From positions 1,665,144 to 1,729,143 of the forward strand of contig NZ_OOHN01000008.1 of the NCBI RefSeq assembly GCF_900323545.1: DNA of 64,000 nucleotides, written 5' to 3'. The first letter of the stretch is position 1. Each line of letters opens with the position of its first letter. The position numbers and the translations under genes are program-made. Positions 29,511 through 39,653 of the stretch are shown piece after piece. This DNA comes from Actinomyces sp. Marseille-P3109 (GTDB lineage: Bacteria; Actinomycetota; Actinomycetes; Actinomycetales; Actinomycetaceae). The notes beneath the pieces were generated by a model. That model made no database searches, had not been told where the DNA came from, and saw nothing but the letters and a program-made list of their open reading frames with translations.

Positions 29511-29810
29511 TCACATGACGCGGGGCAGGTTGACGTAGGGGGACAGGAGGAACAGGACCGCGGCCAGACAGATGCCGAAGACGACGTCGAACAGGCGACT
29601 GCGCGCTGCCAGCCAGGTGCCGTCGGGACGCTGGATCCTGACGATGGCGAGCGCCAGGATCCCGGTGGCCGCCCACAGGACGGCGATGCGGCGGTGTCCC
29701 AGCAGCGCGATGGCGGGAACCATCGCCAGGCCGATGGCCACGAGGACGACGCAGATGGTGCGGTAGGGCTCCTTGTGCTCGGCCTGCTGGGGATGCGGGT
29801 CGTGAGTCAC
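29511..29810 (-). CDS. DUF3017-type small membrane protein
   Basis: 99-aa protein with three predicted TM segments (TICVVLVAIGLAMVPAIALL; IAVLWAATGILALAIV; LFDVVFGICLAAVLFLL) and a conserved QRPDGTWLAARSRLFD stretch. This fits the DUF3017 family, found in actinobacteria next to purH or folD. Function unknown. I used the GTG at 29810; an upstream start in the same frame is possible because no clear ribosome binding site is present. It follows purH after 105 bp. Confidence 0.7.
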   Translation of the reverse strand: MTHDPHPQQAEHKEPYRTICVVLVAIGLAMVPAIALLGHRRIAVLWAATGILALAIVRIQRPDGTWLAARSRLFDVVFGICLAAVLFLLSPYVNLPRVM

Positions 29811-29915
29811 GGTGATGAGCCTATCGGCGCGCGGGGCGTCGGTCCACGACCTTCCTCCCGGGCAACCGGCCTCGCGCCCGTCGCTCCCACCTCCGGGCAC
29901 GAGGCCGCCGGAGGG

Positions 29916-31727
29916 TCAGTGGGCGAAGTGGCGGGTGCCGGTGAGGTACATGGTGACGCCAGCGGCCTGGGCGGCATCGATGACCTCCTGGTCGCGGATG
30001 GACCCTCCGGGCTGGACGACGGCGCGCACCCCGGCGTCGATGAGCACCTGGAGCCCGTCGGCGAAGGGGAAGAAGGCGTCCGAGGCGGCCACGGCGCCGC
30101 GGGCGCGCTCCGGGACGGCGGATGAGTCACCAGTCGAGTCCCCCAGGACCTCGGTGGCGTCGGCCCCGCCGACGGCGCCCTTCTCCTTCTGGGGGCTGTC
30201 GGCGGCGGCGTCTCCGGTGGATCGGGCACCCAGGGTGTTGGCGCGCTCGACGGCCAGCCTGCAGGAGTCGACACGGTTGACCTGTCCCATGCCCACGCCG
30301 ACGGTGGCGCCGTCGTGGGCCAGGAGGACGGCGTTGGAGCGCACGGCGCGCACCGAGCGCCAGGCGAAGGCCAGCTCGGCCAGGAGGGCGTCGTCGGCCT
30401 CCGGCCCGGCGGCCAGCGTCCAGGTGGCCGGGTCGTCGCCCTCGGCGCTGAGCACATCACGCTCCTGGATGACGGCACCGCCGGAGACCTGCTTGATCTC
30501 ATAGCCCTCACGCAGCGGGGGCTCGACGACGAGCAGACGGAGGTTCTTCTTGGTGGACAGGATCTCCACGGCCTCGCCCTCGAAGGCGGGAGCGGCGACG
30601 ACCTCGGTGAAGATCGGCTTGATCTGGCGTGCCATCTCAGCGGTGACGGTGGCGTTGGTGGCGATGACGCCGCCGTAGGCGGAGACCGGGTCGCAGGCGT
30701 GGGCCTTGCGGTGGGCCTCGGCGACGTCACCGCAGGCGGAGACGGCGATGCCGCAGGGGTTGGCGTGCTTGACGACGGCGACCGTGACGGCCTGGCCGTG
30801 GTCATAGGCGGCACGCACGGCGGCGTCGGTATCGGTGTAGTTGTTGTAGCTCATGGCCTTGCCGTGGAGCTGGCGGGCACCGGCCACTCCCCCACTCGCC
30901 CCGGCGGTGCGGTAGACGGCGGCGCGCTGGTGGGGGTTCTCCCCGTAGCGCAGGCTCGCCAGGCGCTCGTAGCCGACGCCGACGTAGGCGGGCAGGGAGG
31001 CCGGCTCGCCGGAACCGGTCTCGTCCGCGGCGGCGTCGGCCTCGACCTGGCCGGCCAGCCAGGTGGACACGGCGGCGTCGTAGGCGGCGGTGTGGGCGAA
31101 GGCCTCAGCAGCCAGGCGGCGGCGCTCGGTCAGGGTGAATCCGCCCTCGCGCACGGCGGCGGCGACGGCGTCGTACCGGCCGGGACTGGTGACGACGGCG
31201 ACGGCGGGGTGGTTCTTGGCGGCGGCGCGCACCATGGCGGGGCCGCCGATGTCGATCTGCTCGACGCAGGCGTCGAAGGGGGCCCCGGAGGCGACGGTGT
31301 CGGTGAAGGGGTAGAGGTTGACGATGACGAGGTCGATGGGGGCCACGCCCAGGGCCTGGAGCTGGTCGAGGTGGTCGGGCTTGCGGCGGTCGGCGAGGAT
31401 GCCGGCGTGGACCGCCGGGTGGAGGGTCTTGACCCGTCCCTCAAGGCACTCGGGGAAGCCGGTGACCTCCTCCACCGGGGTGACGGCCAGGCCCGCGTCG
31501 GCGATGGTGGCGGCGGTGGAGCCGGTGGAGACGAGCTCGACGCCGGCGTCGGCCAGGGCCCGGGCGAGCGGGACGAGGCCGGTCTTGTCGTAGACGGAGA
31601 CGAGGGCGCGGCGCACAGGGACGCGGTCGGGGCTGACGAGGCCCTCGGTGGGGACGTGGGCGGTGGGCACCGGGGTGGAGGCGGTCTGGCAGGAGGTCTG
31701 ATCTGACTGGGCGGGCTGGGAGGACAT
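29916..31727 (-). CDS. purH: bifunctional AICAR transformylase / IMP cyclohydrolase
   Basis: Catalyses the last two steps of IMP synthesis. The 603-aa protein has an N-terminal IMP cyclohydrolase (MGS-like) domain (about 30-180: [34 protein letters not shown]) and the C-terminal transformylase (about 190-603: [25 protein letters not shown]). An insert of about 45 residues, rich in Asp/Gly/Ala/Ser, lies at roughly 495-540, just before the conserved [14 protein letters not shown]. The ATG at 31727 follows CCAGGAGC. TAGGAT on the minus strand (31849-31844) is a possible -10 box giving a leader of over 100 nt. Confidence 0.94.
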   Translation of the reverse strand: MSSQPAQSDQTSCQTASTPVPTAHVPTEGLVSPDRVPVRRALVSVYDKTGLVPLARALADAGVELVSTGSTAATIADAGLAVTPVEEVTGFPECLEGRVKTLHPAVHAGILADRRKPDHLDQLQALGVAPIDLVIVNLYPFTDTVASGAPFDACVEQIDIGGPAMVRAAAKNHPAVAVVTSPGRYDAVAAAVREGGFTLTERRRLAAEAFAHTAAYDAAVSTWLAGQVEADAAADETGSGEPASLPAYVGVGYERLASLRYGENPHQRAAVYRTAGASGGVAGARQLHGKAMSYNNYTDTDAAVRAAYDHGQAVTVAVVKHANPCGIAVSACGDVAEAHRKAHACDPVSAYGGVIATNATVTAEMARQIKPIFTEVVAAPAFEGEAVEILSTKKNLRLLVVEPPLREGYEIKQVSGGAVIQERDVLSAEGDDPATWTLAAGPEADDALLAELAFAWRSVRAVRSNAVLLAHDGATVGVGMGQVNRVDSCRLAVERANTLGARSTGDAAADSPQKEKGAVGGADATEVLGDSTGDSSAVPERARGAVAASDAFFPFADGLQVLIDAGVRAVVQPGGSIRDQEVIDAAQAAGVTMYLTGTRHFAH

Positions 31728-32189
31728 GCTGCTCCTGGTGCGGCGTTCGGTGGGCGGGACGCCCAGGCGGGCGACGTCCCGTACGTGGACGGCCTCGGCC
31801 ACTCCCCGGTGGTGCCCCACCCTCGCCAGTCGCGGCCGCCCTCATCCTATCGGGTGGATCCGGTCATGCGACCGGGATCGGGCGGCGAGCCTGCGACGCA
31901 TACCCGGTCCTGCGTCCGAGCGCCTCAAGCAGCAGGGCCTCACCATCGCCCATGACTCCGTAAGCGGCCACGTGGACCACGACCGTCTCCCGCTCACCGG
32001 CGACGCCCCACTGGCGGCCAACGCGCCGAGGCTCCTGGCGTGGAGACCCTGACCGGGAAGACCTGCGCCGCCTGAGGATCGGCAGTCCGGCGCCCACGTC
32101 ACCGCCGGCCGTGTCGCTGCCGGCGAACCACCCAACCGAATGGCCTGTTTCCTTGCAAGCGGCTTTAGATACGGCATACAGTCCGCAAC
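31728..32189. other. Divergent intergenic region upstream of purH
   Basis: 462 bp between purH (minus) and the 831-aa membrane protein (plus). No coding sequence is supported. It contains a possible minus-strand -10 box for purH (31849-31844) and the promoter of the membrane-protein gene. In mycobacteria purN lies next to purH in this neighbourhood; it is absent here. Confidence 0.5.
32153..32182 (+). promoter_or_regulatory. Promoter of the 831-aa membrane protein (leaderless)
   Basis: TTGCAA (32153-32158), an 18-bp spacer and TACAGT (32177-32182), then 7 nt and the ATG. Both hexamers are close to sigma-A consensus and the spacing predicts a transcript starting at the ATG. Confidence 0.55.
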
Positions 32190-34685
32190 ATGACTGCGCC
32201 CATCAACATCGCAGCAACACCGGTATATCGGGGGACTCCCCCTGAGCGGTGGCAGGAGGCCGCCTCCGCCTACCGGCGCTGGTGGAGCCGCCACCCGGGG
32301 TTATCCAGCGCTCTGAACCTGGTGGTGCGCGGAGCCTACGCCCTCATGATCCCGCTGCTCATCGCCGCCCTGGTGATGGTGCCGCGGCTGGCCTACGCGA
32401 CGGTCCCGGCGGCGTTCATGGCCGTGTGCCTCATGGTGGTGGCCCTGCTGGCTCGCACCCGCACGATCAACTGGCGCTCGGTGGTCCTCATGTACGGCGT
32501 CGGCGCCGTGTGGTCGTTCATCGTGGCCATGATCATGAGCGCGGTACGCACCCGCGCAGGACTGTCCGTCATGGGCAACGGGATGAGCATCGCCCTGACC
32601 ATCGCCCTTGACGTGCTCAGTCCCCTGGTGCCCCTGGTCCTCGTGGTCTTCCTGGCCCCGGGCCGGATGCGCCGCCTGGCGGCCTCCGACTGGGCCCTGC
32701 TCGGATTCGCAGCCGGTGCCGGCCTGACGGCCGTCAAGGACGGCATCCGGGCTCTTGAGGAGAGCAGCCTGCTCTCCTCGGTCCTGGGCAACGGGCGTCT
32801 GCCGTTCTCCTTCAATCCGTGGACCTCCGGGTCCATGACCCAGGAGGGCAGCAACGTCCTGGCGGTGAGCAACCAGGTGAGCACCGCCAACATCACCATG
32901 GCGGTGGCGCTGGCGATCACGCTGTGGCGCCTCAAGGACTCGCCGGCCTTCGAAGGGGCCAAGAACCTCGTGTGGCTGCGGGTCGTGGCCTGGATACTGC
33001 CGGCGTTGGTCATCCTGCAGTCAGTGAGCGACCACGCCACCTACATCGCCAGGATCGCCCAGCAGCTCGGCCAGGGCGACTCCGGAGGCGGTTTCCCGGC
33101 GCTGCTCATGTTCCTGTGGCGGATCAATGGCGGAGGCCTGAGCGCCATCCCCCTATCCGTCATCCTCATGGCCGCCTGCCTGCTCCTGGACGCCCACCGC
33201 CGCGCCTACGCCGGCGTGCACGGCTGGACGGTGGCCGGAGCGCCGGCGCCCCGCTACCCCAACCTCACCGAGGCTCCGCCGTTCGTGCGCGCCCTCATCG
33301 TCTCAGTGGTGGCACTGGCGAACTTCACCTGGGGTGACCTGGCCGTCACCTGGGGCGCCTACGGGGACCTGCGCCAGGGGCGTCTCTACGCCATGCGGGC
33401 CGGGCGGGCCACCGCCGAGCAGGTGCGCGGCGTACGGGCCGATGCCATGGAGGCCACGACGCCGGGGGATGAGCCGAATGCCCGCCAGGGCTTCCGTCTG
33501 GGGATCCTGGTGGTCAGCGTCGTGCTGTTCCTCCTGTGCTGCATGTACGAGGTTCGTACCGTCTGGCAGCTCGCCCCCGAGCTCAAGGACACCGAGGACG
33601 ACCTGTTCCTCTCAGCGCTGCCGCGTCTGTTCTCCCAGTGGTGGGACGGCTTGAGCGGCACCCACGGGCTGCTCTACGCGATCGGGGCGCTGGCCGCGGT
33701 GGCCATGGGGCTCTCCCTCATCCTGACCCTGGGAGCACCGGGCCGTCGCATCAGCACGGCGCCCTCGTCCACCAGTCTCATGGGCTACCTGCTCACCCTC
33801 ACTCCCGGACAGGCGTCCCTGAGCCTGCTGGACTTCGCGACGACCTACATGCCGCGCTCGGCCCTGAGCGCGAGCCCGGCGGGCGGCGGCACCGACCTGG
33901 CCGCCGAGCTCTCGGTCAACCGGCGGATCCGGACCGCTGAGAGCTTCTCCGAGAGCCAGGACCTGTTCACGGCGCGTACCAAGCGACAAGTGGCCGTCGA
34001 GGCCGATATCGACCGCCTCCAGAAGCTCGCCGAGTCCCTGGGCGTCGTCGGCGTCGATGCCCTCGAGCCCAGCAGGCTCGATGAGACCGTCGCCGACCTG
34101 GCCGCCTCCGGGGCGGACTCGCGCGTGGTCGGCGAGATGCGCGATCTGGCTGCCTCGGTGGCGGAGCAGCAGGCCGAGATCCTGGACCTCTCACGCCGGC
34201 TCAACACCGGCAACGGCGAGCAGTTCGCCATCCTGGAGGGGCTGCGGATCACCGACGCCTTCCGCGGCAGCGCCATCGACCAGCGGCCCGTCAACAGCCC
34301 CGTCCACGCGCTGGCGCTCTCATCCGACGGGGACCAGCTGGTCGTCGTCGAGTACCAGGGGGCGGCCCCCACCATCGATGACGACGACGAGACCGACATT
34401 CCTCCCCGCAGGCTGCCTGGCCGGGCGGCGCACAAGTCGGCCGACAACGTCCTGGAGCACCTGGCCTCCGACGAGCGCGTCACGCGGTTCCTCCACGACG
34501 CACCCGACCTGTGGCAGGCCCTCAAGGAGGGGCGCGCGAGCCTGGAGGCGAACGTCCTCTACACCCCCATCCCCGGGATGACCTACCGGGCCGGGTCGGC
34601 GGCCCTCGCGGTGACGCCCGAGCTCGTCGAGGCCGTGGACGCGGCGATCAGGGCTCTGAGCAGCACGGATGCTCCGGCCCGATAG
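32190..34685 (+). CDS. Polytopic membrane protein with C-terminal nuclease-like domain
   Basis: 831 aa. The first 520 residues contain about nine to eleven hydrophobic segments; parts of this region (DWALLGFAAGAGLTAVKDG; SVSDHATYIARIAQQ) vaguely recall PrsW-type membrane proteases, but I cannot confirm it. From about 570 the protein is soluble: a helical stretch, then DGDQLVVVEYQG (Asp713/715, Glu721, Gln723), a basic PRRLPGR, a segment DNVLEHLASDERVTRFL, and NVLYTPIP near 787. This order resembles the VEAKG-type restriction-endonuclease-fold domain at the ends of actinobacterial polymorphic toxins, with Gln in place of the usual Lys. It sits alone on the plus strand between purH and perM. 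Function unknown. Confidence 0.6.
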   Translation: MTAPINIAATPVYRGTPPERWQEAASAYRRWWSRHPGLSSALNLVVRGAYALMIPLLIAALVMVPRLAYATVPAAFMAVCLMVVALLARTRTINWRSVVLMYGVGAVWSFIVAMIMSAVRTRAGLSVMGNGMSIALTIALDVLSPLVPLVLVVFLAPGRMRRLAASDWALLGFAAGAGLTAVKDGIRALEESSLLSSVLGNGRLPFSFNPWTSGSMTQEGSNVLAVSNQVSTANITMAVALAITLWRLKDSPAFEGAKNLVWLRVVAWILPALVILQSVSDHATYIARIAQQLGQGDSGGGFPALLMFLWRINGGGLSAIPLSVILMAACLLLDAHRRAYAGVHGWTVAGAPAPRYPNLTEAPPFVRALIVSVVALANFTWGDLAVTWGAYGDLRQGRLYAMRAGRATAEQVRGVRADAMEATTPGDEPNARQGFRLGILVVSVVLFLLCCMYEVRTVWQLAPELKDTEDDLFLSALPRLFSQWWDGLSGTHGLLYAIGALAAVAMGLSLILTLGAPGRRISTAPSSTSLMGYLLTLTPGQASLSLLDFATTYMPRSALSASPAGGGTDLAAELSVNRRIRTAESFSESQDLFTARTKRQVAVEADIDRLQKLAESLGVVGVDALEPSRLDETVADLAASGADSRVVGEMRDLAASVAEQQAEILDLSRRLNTGNGEQFAILEGLRITDAFRGSAIDQRPVNSPVHALALSSDGDQLVVVEYQGAAPTIDDDDETDIPPRRLPGRAAHKSADNVLEHLASDERVTRFLHDAPDLWQALKEGRASLEANVLYTPIPGMTYRAGSAALAVTPELVEAVDAAIRALSSTDAPAR

Positions 34686-34742
34686 CCCAAGCAGGCGGCT
34701 CGCGTCCCCGTAACGCCGTCGGGCGGGGCGGAGCGCTCGGGG

Positions 34743-35996
34743 CTATGCCCCGGCGTCCTGCGAATCGCCGTCGGCCTCGGTCGCCTCCTGAGCACGACGG
34801 GAGACGGGCAGCCTCGACTCGGGCAGGGCTCCCCTGGCCCAGGTGCGAGTGTAGGGATGGGCCAGAATCGCCATGGCGGCCAGACCGACCCCCACCTCGA
34901 CGAACACGAGGATCACCGTGTAGAGGACCTGTGGGCCGACGTCGGTCATGCGGCCGGGTCCCATGGAGCCGGAGGCCGCCAGGCACAGCAGGCCCACACC
35001 GACCGCCACGAGGAGGGCGGCGGTCCCTGCGGCACTGACCGCGTGGCGCACCCGCAGGGAGTTGAGGACCGCCCGGCGTCTCCAGGCGGCCACCATGGCG
35101 CCGACCGTCACCACGAGCGGCAGCCACAGGCCCAGGGTGCTCAGCGGCGCCGTCGGTAGCAGCCCCAGCAGCGGAAGGGTGGGGACGGGGCCGGCCACCA
35201 CGCGGTCGGGAGCGAAGACCGTTCCCGTCCCCACGGAGAAGCCGGCGCCGATGAGCCAGGAGCAGGCCCAGATGAGCATGGTCGGCACCCAGGCGAGCTG
35301 GAGCAGGACGAGACCGGCCATCGCGACAACACCTCCCCCGGACAGCGCGTCGTGCAGGACCGAGACCCGGCCGGCTCCCATGAAGACGGCGACGACCCCT
35401 ACCAGGAGGCTCAGAAGCGCCAAGGCTCGGGCGGCGCCGTAGGCCAGTGACAGGGCCGGGCCCGCCCAGTGGGGACGGCGAGCCCACCATCGGGTCAGGG
35501 CCGGCCAGCCGTTGCCGGAGCGCTGGAGCCGGACGGCGACGACGACGCTCGTGATGACGGCGATGCCGCCGACCGCCGGCCAGGTACTCAGCCCCTGGGA
35601 ACCGGTCAGGCAGGCCAGGACCGCGACGGTGGTCGCGGCGACGACGATGGCCGCCCCGGCCAGAGGCCGCGTGGGGCGGGCCCTCCGCACGCAGTTCCAG
35701 GTCCAGGCCACCTGTGCCAGGGTCAGTCCCAGCAGCGGCAGGCCGAGGGTGCCCTGGTCGGTTGAGGACGAGGTGACCATTCCCCCGAAGCCGAGGCCCC
35801 ACAGGGCGGTTCCGGCGCGCAGGGCCTCACCGGCGCTCAGGGCGGCCGCGGCACTGAGGCTCGAGGTCGCCATGGACACGGCCACCGTCAGCAGCACCAC
35901 CACCAGCCAGCCCAGGCCGACCGACTCGATCCCGACGCGCAGGGACCACAGGGCCCAGGACGTCAGGGCACCGACTCGCGACCGCGACAGGTTCAA
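34743..35996 (-). CDS. PerM/DUF6350-type polytopic membrane protein
   Basis: 417-aa protein with about ten hydrophobic segments, Ala/Leu/Val/Gly-rich, and a polar Glu/Asp/Ala-rich C terminus. No catalytic motif is visible. It is assigned mainly from position: in mycobacteria the membrane protein PerM, linked to cell division, lies downstream of sucCD and near purN-purH, and the same order is seen here. The start is a TTG that overlaps the sucD TGA (TTGA), with AGGTGAG upstream, so it is translationally coupled to sucD. Confidence 0.65.
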   Translation of the reverse strand: MNLSRSRVGALTSWALWSLRVGIESVGLGWLVVVLLTVAVSMATSSLSAAAALSAGEALRAGTALWGLGFGGMVTSSSTDQGTLGLPLLGLTLAQVAWTWNCVRRARPTRPLAGAAIVVAATTVAVLACLTGSQGLSTWPAVGGIAVITSVVVAVRLQRSGNGWPALTRWWARRPHWAGPALSLAYGAARALALLSLLVGVVAVFMGAGRVSVLHDALSGGGVVAMAGLVLLQLAWVPTMLIWACSWLIGAGFSVGTGTVFAPDRVVAGPVPTLPLLGLLPTAPLSTLGLWLPLVVTVGAMVAAWRRRAVLNSLRVRHAVSAAGTAALLVAVGVGLLCLAASGSMGPGRMTDVGPQVLYTVILVFVEVGVGLAAMAILAHPYTRTWARGALPESRLPVSRRAQEATEADGDSQDAGA

Positions 35997-36934
35997 GCGC
36001 TCACCTCGCCACCCAGCTGACGGTAGAGCTCGCGGGCGATCTCCGCGGTCTGGCTGGGGGTACGGCCCACCCGGACGCCGGCGGCCTCCAGAGCGGTCTT
36101 CTTGGCCTCGGCGGTGCCCGACGAGCCGGAGACGATCGCGCCGGCGTGGCCCATGGTGCGCCCCTCGGGGGCGGTGAAGCCGGCGACGTAGGCGACAACG
36201 GGCTTGGTCATGTGCTCACGGATGTAGGCGGCGGCCCGCTCCTCGGCGTCGCCCCCGATCTCACCGATCATGACGACCAGACGGGTGTCGGGGTCGGTCT
36301 CGAAGGCGGCCAGGGCGTCGATGTGGGTGGTGCCGACCACCGGGTCCCCACCGATGCCGATGCACGTGGTGAAGCCCAGGTCGGACAGCTCGTGCATGAG
36401 CTGGTAGGTCAGGGTGCCGGACTTGGAGACCAGGCCCAGGGGGCCGGGCCCGGTGATGTCGGGCGGGGTGATGCCCACGTTGGAGCGGGCCGGGGAGATG
36501 ATGCCCGGGCAGTTGGGGCCGATGATCCGCACGCCGTGGGCAGCAGCGTAGGCGCGCATCCAGGTCGCGTCGGCCACCGGGATGCCCTCGGTGATGACGA
36601 CGACGAGGCGCACTCCGGCATCGACGGCCTCGACGACGGCGCCCTTGGCGAAGGCCGGCGGGACGAAGACGACGCTGACCTCGGCGCCGGTGGCCTGCCT
36701 GGCCTCGGCGACGGTACCGTAGACGGGGACCTCGACGGTTCCGGCCTGAACCTCGCCGGCTCCAGGACCGATGGGGGCGATGTCGAAGGTGACGGTGGTG
36801 CCGGCCTTGCGGGGGTTGACGCCGGCGACGATCTTGGTGCCGGCCGACAGCATGCGGGTGGTGTGCTTGCGGCCCTCGGAGCCGGTCATGCCCTGGACGA
36901 TGACGCGGTCGGTCTCTGTCAGGAAGATGCTCAT
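35993..36934 (-). CDS. sucD: succinate--CoA ligase alpha subunit
   Basis: Alpha subunit of succinyl-CoA synthetase. The 313-aa protein has the CoA-binding Rossmann domain ([12 protein letters not shown] near residue 14) and the ligase domain with the phosphorylated His in [15 protein letters not shown] near residue 260. The ATG is preceded by AAGGAGG inside the 3' end of sucC, 3 bp after the sucC stop, so sucC-sucD-perM is one tightly packed operon. Confidence 0.95.
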   Translation of the reverse strand: MSIFLTETDRVIVQGMTGSEGRKHTTRMLSAGTKIVAGVNPRKAGTTVTFDIAPIGPGAGEVQAGTVEVPVYGTVAEARQATGAEVSVVFVPPAFAKGAVVEAVDAGVRLVVVITEGIPVADATWMRAYAAAHGVRIIGPNCPGIISPARSNVGITPPDITGPGPLGLVSKSGTLTYQLMHELSDLGFTTCIGIGGDPVVGTTHIDALAAFETDPDTRLVVMIGEIGGDAEERAAAYIREHMTKPVVAYVAGFTAPEGRTMGHAGAIVSGSSGTAEAKKTALEAAGVRVGRTPSQTAEIARELYRQLGGEVSA

Positions 36935-36937
36935 GTC

Positions 36938-38143
36938 TCAGGCCTCCTTGGCAGCGGGCTGACCGCTGATCTGCTCGGCGATGGCGGTGACGACGTCGGC
37001 GGCCCCGTCCATGGTGTCGACGACGGTGACACCGTCGATGGCGGCCTCGGCCAGGATGGCGCGGCCGGTCTCGGCATTGTTGCCGTCCAGGCGCACGACG
37101 ACGGGCTTGGGCAGCCCGCCCAGGGCCTCAACGGCGGCCACGATGCCCTGGGCGACGGTGTCGCAGGAGGTGATGCCGCCGAAGACGTTGACGAGGATGG
37201 CGCGCACCTGGGGGTCGGAGGCCACGATCTCCAGGCCGGTGGCCATGACCTCAGCCGACGACCCGCCGCCCAGGTCCAGGAAGTTGGCGGGCCTCATGCC
37301 GCCGTGGCGCTCACCGGCCCCGGCGACGACGTCGAGGGTGGACATGACCAGGCCGGCACCGTTGCCCAGGACGCCGACCTGGCCCTCGAGGCGCACGTAG
37401 TTGAGGCCGGCCTCAAGGGCGCGGGCCTCGAGGGGGTCGGTGGCCGCGTTGTCGACGAGCTCGGCGTGGGCGGGATGACGGAAGCGGGAGTTGTCGTCGA
37501 GGGTGACCTTGCCATCCAGGGCGATGATGCGGCCGTCAGCGGCTTTGACCAGGGGGTTGACCTCCACGAGCGTGGCGTCCTCGGCGGTGAAGACCTCCCA
37601 GAGGCGCTCGATGACGGCGACGACGTCGTCGGCCAGGGGCCCGGAGGCGAAACCGGCGGCCTCAACGATCCTGTGGGCGACCTCGGGGGTGACACCCTCG
37701 AGCGGGTCGATGCCGACGCGGGCCAGGGCCTCGGGGCGTTCGACGGCGAGGGTCTCGATGTCCACGCCGCCCTCGCGCGAGCACATGGCCAGGTACTGAC
37801 GCTCGGCTCGGTCCAGGAGGATGGAGAAGTAGTACTCGGCATCGATGTCGACGCCGTCGGAGATGAGGACGGCGCGCACGGTGTGGCCCTTGATGTCCAT
37901 GCCCAGGATGTCGTGGGCGCGGGCCTCGGCCTCATCGGCGGTGCGGGCGAGCTTGACGCCGCCGGCCTTGCCACGGCCGCCGGTCTTGACCTGGGCCTTG
38001 ACGACGACCAGCTCACTGCCCGCATCGAGGAGGGACTGCGCGGCGCTGCGCGCCTCCTCGGGGGTCGTGGCCACGGCGCCGTCGAGCGCAGGGACGCCGT
38101 GCTGGCGGAACAGGTTCCTGGCCTGGTACTCGTAGAGATCCAT
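36938..38143 (-). CDS. sucC: succinate--CoA ligase beta subunit
   Basis: Beta subunit with an ATP-grasp domain, binding nucleotide and succinate. The 401-aa length fits the family. It begins [18 protein letters not shown], has [16 protein letters not shown] near residue 50 for nucleotide binding, EVNPLV near residue 200 and the C-terminal [14 protein letters not shown]. The ATG at 38143 marks the conserved N terminus. The enzyme converts succinyl-CoA, phosphate and ADP or GDP to succinate, CoA and the triphosphate. Confidence 0.95.
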   Translation of the reverse strand: MDLYEYQARNLFRQHGVPALDGAVATTPEEARSAAQSLLDAGSELVVVKAQVKTGGRGKAGGVKLARTADEAEARAHDILGMDIKGHTVRAVLISDGVDIDAEYYFSILLDRAERQYLAMCSREGGVDIETLAVERPEALARVGIDPLEGVTPEVAHRIVEAAGFASGPLADDVVAVIERLWEVFTAEDATLVEVNPLVKAADGRIIALDGKVTLDDNSRFRHPAHAELVDNAATDPLEARALEAGLNYVRLEGQVGVLGNGAGLVMSTLDVVAGAGERHGGMRPANFLDLGGGSSAEVMATGLEIVASDPQVRAILVNVFGGITSCDTVAQGIVAAVEALGGLPKPVVVRLDGNNAETGRAILAEAAIDGVTVVDTMDGAADVVTAIAEQISGQPAAKEA

Positions 38144-38624
38144 GCAGCTGATCCTCTCGGGGCATGTGGATGGCTTGAGGGCGCGGGCCGACTCCGGGCT
38201 GGCGCCAATGGTGAGCCTAACGTCCCAGGACGCTCCACACGGGCTGGACACGAGGCTGACTTCGGGCGTCTCACGTAGGGCTGCCGCGACGTCTCACGGC
38301 GAGGCGGGGCGGGCGGGGGCGGCCGCTGTGGCCCGGCGAGCCTGACGACTGACCGATGTGCTGCTGGTCGGCCGCCCGGTCGGGCTCATCTCGCGGCACA
38401 AGGCCTTCGGCCGTGAGCGCCGTCGAGAACGTACTTTCGGCACGAGGACTGCGTTCTGTCGCAGACGACTGGGACCAGAACGCAGTCATCTTGAAGGAAA
38501 GTACGTCCCCGACACGAAACGCAGTCCCCGATCACGAAGTACGTTCCCGGCACCTGCTCCAACCTCTACGCTTCGAGCCCGACGTCGTCCACAGCGTAGG
38601 ATGACAAGGCATGGAGCAGGTGGC
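38144..38624. other. Intergenic region upstream of sucC and the kinase gene
   Basis: 481 bp with the first copy of the 158-bp palindromic repeat (38391-38548). A -10-like TAGGAT lies at 38597-38602, upstream of the kinase gene. No coding sequence is supported. Confidence 0.5.
38391..38548 (+). repeat. Palindromic interspersed repeat, copy 1
   Basis: 158-bp element almost identical to 39422-39579 (about five differences) and related to 57290-57391. Inside it a 12-bp perfect inverted repeat (arms GACTGCGTTCTG and CAGAACGCAGTC) is nested within an outer pair (GTACTTTC ... GAAAGTAC), followed by a second half containing ACGAAACGCAGTCCCC and GAAGTACGT. No reading frame is preserved. It looks like a REP/MITE-type repeat. 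Confidence 0.85.
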
Positions 38625-39395
38625 ATGAGCGAGGTTCCCGAGGACCTTCGGGGCGGGTCGACCGAGGTCACCAAGGTGGGCGGCAGAGTACTTCGTCGTC
38701 GGCGCCAGGGCAGCGCCAATGTCGAGTGGCTGCTCACCGTGCTGGAGTGCCGGGGGTTCAGGTACTCACCGAGATTTCTTGGTCTGTCCGACGACGACCG
38801 GCAGGTCCTCGGGTTCATTGAGGGCCAGACCGGCTCCTACCCGCTGTCTGAGGAACTGCGCAGCGACGAGGTGCTCGTCTCGGCGGCACGAGCGCTGCAC
38901 TCACTGCACGAGGCGACCAGCGACTTGGCGACCAAAGTGGTGGACGGCTGGATGCTGACTGCGGTTGAGCCCTATGAGGTCGTCTGCCACGGGGACTTCG
39001 CGCCGTACAACTGCGTCTTCGATGGAAGCCGGATGGTCTGCATCATCGACTTCGACACCGCGCACCCGGGCTCTCGCATCCGCGACGTCGCCTACGCGAT
39101 CTATCGGTTCGCCCCGCTCACCGCACCAGAAAATGCGGTCGGCTTCGGCTCTCTGGCCGAGCAGGCTCGGCGGGCCCGGCTGTTCTGCGACGAGTACGGC
39201 GAGGTGGACCGGACACAGGTCATCGAGGCCATGTGCCAACGGCTGCTCGATCTGGTCAGCTACATGCGGTCTCAGGCGGCACAGGGCGACGCGGCTTTCC
39301 AGTCCCACCTCGACGACGGCCATGACACCGCCTATCTGCGTGACATCCACTATCTGAGGACCAACGCGGCGGCACTCACCAGAGCGCTCATATAA
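38625..39395 (+). CDS. Aminoglycoside phosphotransferase (APH)-fold kinase
   Basis: 256-aa member of the APH/choline kinase superfamily. The catalytic loop is CHGDFAPYNCVF (near residue 120) and the metal-binding motif IIDFDTAHPG follows about 18 residues later, both intact. The N-lobe is short. The ATG follows GGAGCAGG. The substrate is unknown; antibiotic resistance should not be assumed because most members phosphorylate small metabolites. The gene stands alone between two direct copies of the 158-bp palindromic repeat. Confidence 0.8.
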   Translation: MSEVPEDLRGGSTEVTKVGGRVLRRRRQGSANVEWLLTVLECRGFRYSPRFLGLSDDDRQVLGFIEGQTGSYPLSEELRSDEVLVSAARALHSLHEATSDLATKVVDGWMLTAVEPYEVVCHGDFAPYNCVFDGSRMVCIIDFDTAHPGSRIRDVAYAIYRFAPLTAPENAVGFGSLAEQARRARLFCDEYGEVDRTQVIEAMCQRLLDLVSYMRSQAAQGDAAFQSHLDDGHDTAYLRDIHYLRTNAAALTRALI

Positions 39396-39421
39396 GAGGC
39401 CCTGACGGAACCACCCCAGGA

Positions 39422-39579
39422 TCGCGGCACAAGGCCTTCGGCCGTGAGCGCCGTCGAGAACGTACTTTCGGCACGAGGACTGCGTTCTGTCGCAGATGAC
39501 TGGGACCAGAACGCAGTCATCTTGGGGAAAAGTACGTCCCCGACACGAAACGCAGTCCCCGATCACGAAGTACGTCCCC
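39422..39579 (+). repeat. Palindromic interspersed repeat, copy 2
   Basis: Direct copy of 38391-38548 in the same orientation, lying 26 bp after the kinase stop. The 12-bp inner stem is unchanged and differences fall mainly in the loop and at one TTGGGGAAAAG stretch. Together the copies bracket the kinase gene. Confidence 0.85.
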
Positions 39580-39653
39580 AATCCTGCGCTGCGCGCCACG
39601 ACGCGAATCACCATGGATGAACACCAGCGAAGGGACTCCGAGGGGAGACGGTC

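Noticed and set aside
38625..39395. Aminoglycoside-resistance gene
   Set aside because: The catalytic motifs only prove the kinase superfamily. Nothing links it to a known resistance enzyme, so I kept a family-level call.
38391..39579. CRISPR array, because of repeated palindromic units
   Set aside because: Only two 158-bp copies about 1 kb apart with a gene between them; no short regular repeats, spacers or cas genes.
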